In this document: positions 1 to 6,763 of the stretch, piece after piece
Position numbering within the stretch: the first letter of the stretch is position 1
How the letters are laid out: the number at the start of each line of letters is the position of its first letter
Assembly (NCBI GenBank): GCA_008080745.1
Contig: SHMX01000004.1
Coordinates: 186,001-250,000, forward strand
Direction: 5' to 3'
Origin: Candidatus Thorarchaeota archaeon
GTDB taxonomy: Archaea; Asgardarchaeota; Thorarchaeia; Thorarchaeales; Thorarchaeaceae
Length of the DNA stretch: 64,000 bases
Position numbers and translations under genes: made by a program
Notes under the pieces: model-generated
Told to the model about the DNA's origin: nothing
Database searches by the model: none
What the model saw: the letters and a program-made list of their open reading frames with translations, nothing else

Positions 1-504
1 AATTGGAGGTATCAGCATTATGAAAATAATCAGTATTGCAAACGTAAGTGGGAATGCCATTAATACGGGTGTTGGAATAATGAATATCGCCATGGGAATT
101 GTGAGTATGTTCACAATTAATGCGTAGAGCCATCCCTCTTCTTTACGGGTTTGATGTACAACCAGGCTATCAGAATTAGGGTATGCAACAGCTGGTGAGA
201 TCTTGGACAAAGTTGGACAAGATCCGATAGGGGTTTATATAGGGTGATACCAAATGAAGTACTGGTTGAAAGACATAGCATCCCTGACCAGGACAGAGTC
301 TCACCCAGTGCCGTTACCTGGGAGGCCAACGCTCTGATGTCCAAGATTGTCCAATAAACAATGAACGGTTATTCCAAGAATTAGTCCGACTCCTGCTTCA
401 GGCATCACCAACAAAAATCCATACAACGAGAAAAGAGTTAGAAAAGCTCCATATCCAATGTTCAGAGAGAATACGATTTTATCTGCCACGTGAGAAAAAT
501 CCAT
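1..504 (-). pseudogene. Small multi-pass membrane protein gene, interrupted by a repeat and frameshifted (partial)
   Basis: Reading leftward from an ATG at 504, the frame encodes one hydrophobic segment (about residues 10-35) and the start of another before running into the 190-bp repeat at 180-369. Beyond the repeat, two frames continue. One (W-L-Y-I-K-P-V-K-K) stops at 117. The other carries a clearly membrane-like stretch (ALIVNILTIPMAIFII and more) to the window edge. Removing the repeat at the flanking AGAATTAG copies (172-179 and 377-384) joins the upstream frame to the first of these, and one further frameshift would connect it to the second. I read this as an old membrane-protein gene broken by the insertion and a frameshift. 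The family is not recognised, and the gene may continue outside the window. Confidence 0.5.
180..369. mobile_element. 190-bp MITE-like dispersed repeat, copy A
   Basis: This is the first of two copies of a 190-bp element; the second is at 14861-15050. Both begin GGTATGCAACAGCTG and end CAATGAACGGT. The right-hand 110 bp (from about 257) is nearly identical between copies, while the left part has drifted. The ends carry inverted motifs: two TTGGACAA words at 203-220 face TGTCCAAGATTGTCCAA at 338-354. There is no room for a transposase, so it would be non-autonomous. Copy A lies inside a membrane-protein reading frame. An 8-bp direct repeat AGAATTAG (172-179, 377-384) could be a target duplication, but it leaves 7 extra bases on the right and copy B shows no equivalent. 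Confidence 0.75.
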
Positions 505-678
505 TTCAGAAAATTTGTATATCTCCTGTTATGAAAACACCTTACACCATATCTAGTATGTTGGTTCTCGTGATTATCTTTACAAACCAACAGTTAGAGA
601 TGCCGAATTTGTGTTTATGCAATAAATTCTGAATCAAAACATATATCCAATTGAATTTAAAATATCTTGAAGAGCACA

Positions 679-1131
679 ATGGCACAAATTTGCAATACCT
701 GTGAGGGAAAATACTCTTCTCTTTGGAAACGTGGCACAAAAAATGTTTGTTCTCGATGTATCCAAATCCATCTCCTTGAAAATTCATACTCTATCTTCTC
801 ATCAGAGGCCAGAGATGCACTACGCTTAATCACGAAAGAAATCGAGCGTTTACTTGATAAACAGCAAGAACAGGAGACTTTTCATCTGCTAAAAAAGGGA
901 TTGTCGTACATAAATGGCTATTTGATTCATGAAGCAGATTTTCGCCTTCTTGAGAGTGGAATCTACTGGTACAACGAAGCTATGAAGAAGGAGGACCGCC
1001 TTGATTCCTCTCAATTTATTGTAGATCGTACTCTTCTAGTTGGTAATACTAGATTCATCATTGTAATCTATCTCAAGAAAGGCATGAAAGACGAGGTCTG
1101 GAAGTTCTTCACAGGAATACGGAATACGTGA
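679..1131 (+). CDS. Zinc-ribbon-like hypothetical protein
   Basis: This encodes a protein of about 150 residues with an N-terminal pair of CxxC knuckles (ICNTC then CSRC, 15 residues apart), consistent with a small zinc ribbon. A mostly helical, charged body of about 110 residues follows and I do not recognise it. I chose the ATG at 679 because it sits just before the first knuckle; a TTG at 667 in the same frame is the alternative. No membrane segment or signal peptide is visible. It stands alone, with a broken membrane gene on one side and a convergent flavodoxin gene on the other, so context does not suggest a role. A nucleic-acid or protein-binding adaptor is possible but is a guess. Confidence 0.7.
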   Translation: MAQICNTCEGKYSSLWKRGTKNVCSRCIQIHLLENSYSIFSSEARDALRLITKEIERLLDKQQEQETFHLLKKGLSYINGYLIHEADFRLLESGIYWYNEAMKKEDRLDSSQFIVDRTLLVGNTRFIIVIYLKKGMKDEVWKFFTGIRNT

Positions 1132-1294
1132 TATTGTCTGATACTGGATAGATGTGGGAAGTTTCATCTATGCTAAGTTGGAATTTTATTGAACAAAATG
1201 TCTCTCTGCTACAATTGTGTGTAGGATTGATGAAGGTCTTAAATACACCTCCATCCTGCGAAAGGATATAATCCTCGTGAACCGTCCTATCGCT

Positions 1295-1831
1295 CTAGAT
1301 TGTTGTAAGCTCAATTATCCATTCTCGAATCTGGTCCCAATCACGAAAGTCCATCACATCAGGAACCTCTTCTCCTTCATTCATAGATTTCTTTACAATA
1401 CTCTTAACCATACGTCTTACAACAAAGTTGTATTTCTTAAAATCGAACATACCACCGAATAGACCTGTAGATACAGGTTTAATCTCAGGATATTGAGCTG
1501 CGATATTATCGAGGTACATAGTCTGTGCTTCATCACATTTTGCAGGATCACCTGCATCTCCACAGACTACAAATATTGCTACTTTCTTTGTTGCTAGCAA
1601 TGATGTATTCTCTTCAATAAACTTCAAGGGCTCCTTTGCCCATCGTCCCGCCTGAATTCCACTTCCAATCGCAATCAAGTCATAGTCTTCAATGGGATCT
1701 GGTAGGCTTCCTTCCTTTAGATCCACTGCATCAATGGAAACTCCTGCTTCCCGTGCAGTTTTTACCATCTCTTGTACAACTTCAGTAGTTGTTCCATACC
1801 GTGAACGATAACATATTCCGATTCGGTTCAT
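1295..1831 (-). CDS. Flavodoxin-domain protein (HemG / protoporphyrinogen oxidase-like)
   Basis: The protein has about 178 residues and begins with a typical flavodoxin first strand and FMN phosphate loop (MNRIGICYRSRYGTT). It continues with the alternating strand/helix pattern of the fold, including a DLIAIGSGIQAGRW segment and VAIFVVCGDAGDP. Length and motifs fit the menaquinone-dependent protoporphyrinogen dehydrogenase (HemG)-like flavodoxins, which move electrons through bound FMN. The archaeal substrate is unknown, since no haem genes are nearby. I placed the start at the Met that opens the first strand. In-frame ATGs at 1843 and 1885 would add 4 or 18 residues that do not look like part of the domain. 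The gene is convergent with the zinc-ribbon gene. Confidence 0.8.
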   Translation of the reverse strand: MNRIGICYRSRYGTTTEVVQEMVKTAREAGVSIDAVDLKEGSLPDPIEDYDLIAIGSGIQAGRWAKEPLKFIEENTSLLATKKVAIFVVCGDAGDPAKCDEAQTMYLDNIAAQYPEIKPVSTGLFGGMFDFKKYNFVVRRMVKSIVKKSMNEGEEVPDVMDFRDWDQIREWIIELTTI

Positions 1832-2029
1832 ATCTATCAACATGGATGTATATTCTTCCTCACAAAATGATTTCGGCATGTGCACAAGACTTCAATCAGA
1901 AATCTCAGATTGTTGAATTTATGATGCTCGAGCCGCTTTTCAGGTAAGATAATGAGTTGTCTTTGAAACAGCGTAGTCCTCTGGAATCGGGAATGTGTAC
2001 ACTTGCACTCTCATAGAATGCCCCCGCAA

Positions 2030-2280
2030 TTATAGTGATGAGCGATTGTGTTGAATGATATCTTCGTGAGCTAACGTCATGCACCTTAGATTTGAATAGC
2101 GTTTCGGTTTTGAAAGCATATCAGTAGAGTTGACGAACTGATCTATGCTGCCTTGGTTTTCGAGACCTATCTGGAAGAACTCTAGGCAAATTTTGCAGAT
2201 TTCTTTATTACGATTTATCTCTCTCTCGGACTTGGTTATGAGTTAGGTTTCGATGGTCTTATAGAATTCTTCAGATACAT
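2030..2280 (-). pseudogene. Possible decayed small CxxC protein gene
   Basis: The interval between the flavodoxin and tRNA-Cys genes has no intact gene. On the minus strand, an ATG at 2280 opens a 14-codon frame that stops near 2239. An adjacent frame then runs about 65 codons without a start, contains EICKICLEFFQ (a CxxC knuckle) and a later Cys (NLRCMTLAH), and ends with TAA at 2030. Joining the frames near 2240 would give a continuous protein of roughly 80 residues. I read it as a small gene with one frameshift, either decayed or an assembly error. The evidence is only the open frame and the cysteine spacing. The rest of 1886-2344 shows nothing I can name. Confidence 0.3.
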
Positions 2281-2344
2281 GCAGAAACCGTTAAAAGTCA
2301 TCAGAAGAAGACTCTCTTGTTCACATCTTTGATGTGGAAATTCA

Positions 2345-2420
2345 GCCGGTCTGGCGGAGAAGCTGACGCAACAGACTGCAAATCTGTATCACTTGGGTGC
2401 AAATCCCAAGGCCGGCTCCA
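2345..2420 (+). tRNA. tRNA-Cys (anticodon GCA), CCA encoded
   Basis: A full cloverleaf can be folded by eye. The 7-bp acceptor stem (GCCGGTC with GGCCGGC) has one G-T wobble. The D arm is closed by GCG/CGC. The anticodon stem ACAGA/TCTGT surrounds the loop CTGCAAA, which contains GCA. The T arm is TTGGG/CCCAA with loop TGCAAAT. The discriminator is T at 2417, as expected for cysteine tRNAs, and CCA follows at 2418-2420. There is no intron. It sits just upstream of the co-directional GTPase/methyltransferase run, which matters because tRNA genes are common integration sites. I did not find a second copy of its 3' end in the window. Confidence 0.97.
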
Positions 2421-2501
2421 TTTCTATTTCATCTTCATTTTTGGTATATACTTTCGAAGTCTTATCATAACATTTAACGCGAACAAATAAACCATAGTAT
2501 A

Positions 2502-2531
2502 TTTATATATATTATATCATAATATATGATA
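2502..2531 (+). promoter_or_regulatory. TATA box and palindromic operator candidate
   Basis: A strong archaeal TATA-like run (TTTATATA, 2502-2509) is followed by a perfect palindrome, TATCATA-ATA-TATGATA (2515-2531). The predicted transcription start, about 25 bp after the TATA box, falls near 2533. A GAGGT ribosome binding site at 2536-2540 precedes the TTG start at 2549. A palindrome between TATA box and start site is where an archaeal repressor would block RNA polymerase. The region is very AT-rich, so chance symmetry cannot be excluded. Confidence 0.5.
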
Positions 2532-2548
2532 AGATGAGGTTGTGTTAG

Positions 2549-3142
2549 TTGAAAGAAGCGGCGTATATCTACAAGATATGTGTTATTGGAAATGGGGGTG
2601 TAGGTAAAACAAGTGCTGTAAAACGTTACTCTAAGGACGTATTCAGTGAAGACTATCAAGTCACAGTAGGTGTACAGCATTCTTCACAAACCATTAAGAT
2701 TGAGGGTGATGAGGGACCAACATTGGTAAAGACAATAGTGTGGGACCTGGGCGGGCAAGACAAATTCAAGTTCGTACGTCCAATGTTTTATCGTGCAGCT
2801 CGTGGGTTAGTCCTAATGTTCGATATTACCGATAAAAAGTCATTCGAAGATTTACCAAAATGGATTCAAGAAGCAGAGTCCAATATAGGACACTCTGTAC
2901 CAATCATATTAGTGGCGAATAAGGTTGACCTAGATAATCATGCCATTGAAATCCACGAAATCGAGCGTTATGCTGAATTTATTGGTGCAGAATACATTCT
3001 TGCATCAGTAAAGACTGGAGAGAATATCGATAACGTCTTTGTTAAGATCGGTGAAGCTCTTTATAATAATCGGGAACCAAGTACTAGAACTGGTTCCGAG
3101 AATGTTTCTTGTATTTCAACAGTGGGACGCGCTTCTATTTAG
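2549..3142 (+). CDS. Rab-like small GTPase
   Basis: This 197-residue Ras-superfamily GTPase is of the kind expanded in Asgard archaea. All nucleotide-binding motifs are visible: P-loop GNGGVGKT (about residues 14-21), a switch I Thr in TVGV, WDLGGQ for G3, NKVD for G4 and ASVKTG for G5. Family members cycle between GTP and GDP states and act through effectors. No C-terminal cysteine prenylation motif is present; the last 25 residues are polar and probably unstructured, so membrane attachment is not indicated. The TTG start is supported by GAGGT eight bases upstream, and an upstream ATG is blocked by an in-frame stop. It is the first gene of a co-directional series with a 28-bp gap to the DNA methyltransferase. 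Confidence 0.92.
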   Translation: MKEAAYIYKICVIGNGGVGKTSAVKRYSKDVFSEDYQVTVGVQHSSQTIKIEGDEGPTLVKTIVWDLGGQDKFKFVRPMFYRAARGLVLMFDITDKKSFEDLPKWIQEAESNIGHSVPIILVANKVDLDNHAIEIHEIERYAEFIGAEYILASVKTGENIDNVFVKIGEALYNNREPSTRTGSENVSCISTVGRASI

Positions 3143-3170
3143 TTAATACACACAGTAGATTTTTAGTTGG

Positions 3171-5405
3171 TTGTTTCTGAGATTCAGATGTATTCCATTG
3201 AGTAATGAAATTGAGGACCTTGCGAAATCTGTTTTGCTTGATATAGGACATTCCATTCAAGATACTTTAGTAGAAAATAGACGTGTGAATAGAACTGTAT
3301 CTGAAGCGGTACGAATTGCCTCTTTGATTTACTCTCTTAGTATGTTTCAAAATAGAGACGCATTAGAGTTAGTGAAATCGAAAAGAATGCCGTTTTTATC
3401 CCTGTCATATCCTGCACAACAAAATGGCATATCTATTGACCAAGTGGTTTCGTTGGTTAGAGATCTATTAGACCAAGATATTAGAGTTTACAATACTATC
3501 TCGGAACTCACAACTCTTCAATATATTGAGCTTCTCCATCGGATTCATTCCTTAGGAGTATTCAATCCTATCATGCTTCGTAAGACAAAAACTCAACGAA
3601 AAACTGGGTCTGTCTATACTCCTTATTCCTTAGCAAAACACATTGTGAAATTAACAATCAATCCTCTTGTTAAAAAGTATTCCTCACCAAGTTCTATACC
3701 TGATTTTCTCTCAATTCGAATACTAGATCCTGCTTGTGGGCCTGGTATGTTCCTCGTTGCCTTGTACTTAGAATTCTGCACTCATATTAAGCATGTATTA
3801 TCGGAATCCCTTGCCACTCATGAAAAACTGGATTCTTCTCAATTAGTTGAGATTAAAGGAGGAATTGCAAGAAATCTATTTGGAGTTGATTTAGACAAGG
3901 CATCTTTGGAAATTGCAGATGTCGCTCTTAGTTTATTATCTGATGTAGATTTGATGGAAGAATCAGCATTTCTTGATAAGACTTTGAAACAGGGTAATTC
4001 TCTTATATCTATCAGTGGACTTGATGGCGGCCAGGATTACAGCAGTTTCTTTTCTGACCCATTAGCTCGATTACCTTTTGAATGGAGATCAGAATATACA
4101 ACCTGTTTTCAAAGAGGAGATTTCGGATTTGATTGTATTGTGATGAATCCCCCTTACAATAGACTAAAACCAAACCTCGCTGAATTTCTACGAGAAAAAT
4201 TGGTAATAGGTGAACGCGAGATACAGATGAGCTCTTTTGATGCATTCAAATCACAGCTTGCTGAGGATGTTGGTTACTTTCGAAATTCTGGAGAGTATCA
4301 ACTTGCTAACAAATACACTCTCGATACTTATCGTTTGTTCGTTGAGCGGGCTATTCAACTCTTAAGACCCTCAGGATATATGGGCTTCATAGTTCCATCA
4401 ACCCTTCTAGGAGATCTTTCTGCTAAGATGCTTCGAAAATACATCTTCTCTCATACCGATGTTGATACAATTGAGATATACGTAGAACAAGCTGGATTAT
4501 TCGAGCAAGTTACTCAATCCGTTTGTATTCTCACCACTCAACTTGGTAGTCCAAGTCAGAATATTACTCTAAAATTTGATGGAACTGAACTGGGTAAATT
4601 TTCTTCTCAAAAATTCATAAAACTATCCACAGAAGAGATTCGACAGGTTTCAGGCTCTTCAATGGTCGTTCCTCAGGTTACGCGGGATGGTTTAGGAATC
4701 CTAAAAAAGATACATAGACATCCCTCCTTGGGTCAACTTAGATGGGTGGAAATTTTTAGAGGTGAACTCGATCTTACAAATAATTCTTCATTCATTCAAG
4801 ATCATCAAAATGATACTCCTCTCATTCGTGGAGCTAACATCGATCGTTTTAGAATCGATTTAGATTCTATTGAACACTCAGTTAATTTCGAATTTTTTTC
4901 CGAATGGTTGAAGGGTTCTCGTAGACATCCCCATCTTCAACAACAAAGGATAGCCTGTCAACAAATATCAAATAGGGCTCAGAGATGGAGATTAAAATTT
5001 GCGAAGATTTCACCCAATTCCATCTTAGCTAATTCATGCAATTATATTGCAGTATCAAATTATAATCCGTCTGACTATCTTGATTACTTGCTAGGGTTAC
5101 TCAACTCCAGTCTTCTAAACTGGAGATTCGCCTTATCAAATACCAATAATCATGTGTCAAATAGAGAATTGGCTGCTCTTCCTGTTGTAAATCCCGTTAC
5201 TGCTACTGCAAATGGAACAAAGCTAATTCAACAAATAATTGACTGGGTACGAGAGCATACCTCAAATAGAATCGATACAGTTCCTCTTGATATCTTAGTA
5301 TTCCGTTTGTTCGGACTTGATCCAAATGAAGCCAAAGTAATATTGACTCGACAAAATGCAGGAAAGAGTGAGATGTCTGAGATTATTAGTAGCTTAATTT
5401 TGTAG
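3171..5405 (+). CDS. N6-adenine DNA methyltransferase (Eco57I/TaqI-like)
   Basis: The protein has about 744 residues. The central catalytic domain has the SAM-binding motif DPACGPGMF (about residues 186-194), an acidic motif II region (FGVDLD) and the catalytic NPPY at about 326-329, diagnostic of N6-adenine (gamma-class) methyltransferases. The TaqI-like C-terminal half should hold the target-recognition domain. The N-terminal 140 residues are helical and I see no PD-(D/E)xK nuclease motif, so it does not look like a fused type IIG restriction enzyme. No cognate endonuclease gene is adjacent. The start is uncertain: TTG at 3171 has no clear ribosome site, and TTG at 3198 is another option. 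It is followed after 45 bp by a second, C5-type methyltransferase. Confidence 0.88.
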   Translation: MFLRFRCIPLSNEIEDLAKSVLLDIGHSIQDTLVENRRVNRTVSEAVRIASLIYSLSMFQNRDALELVKSKRMPFLSLSYPAQQNGISIDQVVSLVRDLLDQDIRVYNTISELTTLQYIELLHRIHSLGVFNPIMLRKTKTQRKTGSVYTPYSLAKHIVKLTINPLVKKYSSPSSIPDFLSIRILDPACGPGMFLVALYLEFCTHIKHVLSESLATHEKLDSSQLVEIKGGIARNLFGVDLDKASLEIADVALSLLSDVDLMEESAFLDKTLKQGNSLISISGLDGGQDYSSFFSDPLARLPFEWRSEYTTCFQRGDFGFDCIVMNPPYNRLKPNLAEFLREKLVIGEREIQMSSFDAFKSQLAEDVGYFRNSGEYQLANKYTLDTYRLFVERAIQLLRPSGYMGFIVPSTLLGDLSAKMLRKYIFSHTDVDTIEIYVEQAGLFEQVTQSVCILTTQLGSPSQNITLKFDGTELGKFSSQKFIKLSTEEIRQVSGSSMVVPQVTRDGLGILKKIHRHPSLGQLRWVEIFRGELDLTNNSSFIQDHQNDTPLIRGANIDRFRIDLDSIEHSVNFEFFSEWLKGSRRHPHLQQQRIACQQISNRAQRWRLKFAKISPNSILANSCNYIAVSNYNPSDYLDYLLGLLNSSLLNWRFALSNTNNHVSNRELAALPVVNPVTATANGTKLIQQIIDWVREHTSNRIDTVPLDILVFRLFGLDPNEAKVILTRQNAGKSEMSEIISSLIL

Positions 5406-5450
5406 TTTATTTCTTGTACATTAGAGTAATCTTTTCATAGTCTAAATCAG

Positions 5451-6692
5451 ATGTGTTTTCTGAATGGTATGGTCCTTGTTCAAGCAGAGATGGTGAGTTC
5501 ACAGAAGGAGAAGAATTCACTATTTAATCATGTGAGTGCAACACTCAGTCAGTTAGATATGGAGATGATACAATCTGTTCCACAGGGGGGAAACTGGCAA
5601 GATATACCCTCTCACATAGTGGAAAAATCCGCCCGATTGATGCAAATTCGAGAATCTGGTGGAAGAACCACATACTACGGCCGTTTGCATCCTGATTACC
5701 CGAGTTATACAATTAGTACCTACTTCAATAGACCAGGGAATGGTACCTTTATTCATCCCGATCAAGATCGACTCATATCTTTACGCGAAGGAGCGAGACT
5801 ACAATCCTTCCCTGATGATTATCGCTTTTTAGGAAGCCAAACTTCGATGTACAAACAGATCGGGAACGCAGTACCTCCACTATTAGCAAGGTCTATTGCT
5901 GAGAGTATACCTGTTGGTCTTGCCGTAGACCTTTTTGCTGGTGCGGGTGGTCTCTCTCTTGGTTTGGTCCAATCAGGACATAGACCTATTGTTGCTGCAG
6001 ATAATAATCGTAACATGTGCCTTACTTATTCATATAATCACCCTGATACAATGACATCTCTCTCTAATCTCCAAAATACAGAAGATTTTGAAAATTTATG
6101 CAACTTGATTGATAATACCCTTCATGGAAGAACATTACAGCTAGTTGCAGGAGGTCCACCTTGTCAGGGTTTCTCTACCGCTGGAAAATGGGATAGCAGA
6201 GACTCAAGAAATTCACTAGTGGTACCAATGCTGAAGGTGATTCAAAGATTCCAACCAGAATTTGTTTTGATTGAAAATGTTCTTGGACTCAAGTGGATGG
6301 AAAAGGGAGCAATCCTTCAGAGAATAATCTCTATCCTTGATTCAATGGAATATTCTACTCAATGGTACACATTCAAGGCAGAAGCATATGGTGTACCACA
6401 GAGACGAAGAAGAATTTTCATCATAGGGTCCCGATCTGGTGACTACGACGCGCCCACTCCTTTTTTTGCTTCGGTAAAACGAACCAGAAATCGTGACATC
6501 ATCCAATATTCATCGAATCAACTTCCATTACCAATCTCTGTTCGAGAAGCGATATTCGACCTGCCTGAGATAGAATCAGGGAATATCTCACATATACAAT
6601 CATATAATGGTGAAAGCGTTTTATCAAATTACCAGAAATACATGCGTGATGAGATATCTTACGAAGAATTTCTCAAATCAGTACAATCCTGA
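5451..6692 (+). CDS. C5-cytosine DNA methyltransferase, circularly permuted
   Basis: All key C5-methyltransferase motifs are present but in a rotated order. The N-terminal third holds the segment normally found at the C-terminus: GGNWQDIP, then motif IX (SLREGARLQSFPDD), then motif X (QIGNAVPPLLA, about residues 138-148). Motif I (DLFAGAGGLSLG, about 160-171), the catalytic motif IV (GGPPCQGFS), ENV of motif VI and QRRRRIF of motif VIII follow. The protein ends in the DLPEIESG/YQKYMRDE stretch that normally leads into the recognition domain. New termini therefore fall between RDE and the FNH segment that would follow it in ordinary family members. Permuted enzymes such as M.BssHII are known. 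The 413-residue length fits one complete enzyme. It probably methylates cytosine at a specific site alongside the upstream N6 enzyme. Confidence 0.92.
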   Translation: MCFLNGMVLVQAEMVSSQKEKNSLFNHVSATLSQLDMEMIQSVPQGGNWQDIPSHIVEKSARLMQIRESGGRTTYYGRLHPDYPSYTISTYFNRPGNGTFIHPDQDRLISLREGARLQSFPDDYRFLGSQTSMYKQIGNAVPPLLARSIAESIPVGLAVDLFAGAGGLSLGLVQSGHRPIVAADNNRNMCLTYSYNHPDTMTSLSNLQNTEDFENLCNLIDNTLHGRTLQLVAGGPPCQGFSTAGKWDSRDSRNSLVVPMLKVIQRFQPEFVLIENVLGLKWMEKGAILQRIISILDSMEYSTQWYTFKAEAYGVPQRRRRIFIIGSRSGDYDAPTPFFASVKRTRNRDIIQYSSNQLPLPISVREAIFDLPEIESGNISHIQSYNGESVLSNYQKYMRDEISYEEFLKSVQS

Positions 6693-6763
6693 TTTGCGGA
6701 GGATTTTTCCATAGAAGTATTTTATAGTTTCATTCCCTTTATCTATCAGATGGAGTAATTGCA

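Noticed and set aside
542-787. 81-codon minus-strand open frame
   Set aside because: Overlaps the start of the zinc-ribbon gene and has no ribosome site or family-like sequence.
1217-1462. 81-codon plus-strand open frame
   Set aside because: Mostly antisense to the flavodoxin gene.
2345-2420. tRNA 3'-end duplication marking the far edge of an integrated island
   Set aside because: No second copy of the last 20 bases of the tRNA was noticed in the window, and no integrase gene is present.
3171-6692. Classical restriction-modification system
   Set aside because: Two methyltransferases but no endonuclease motif in them or in the adjacent genes.
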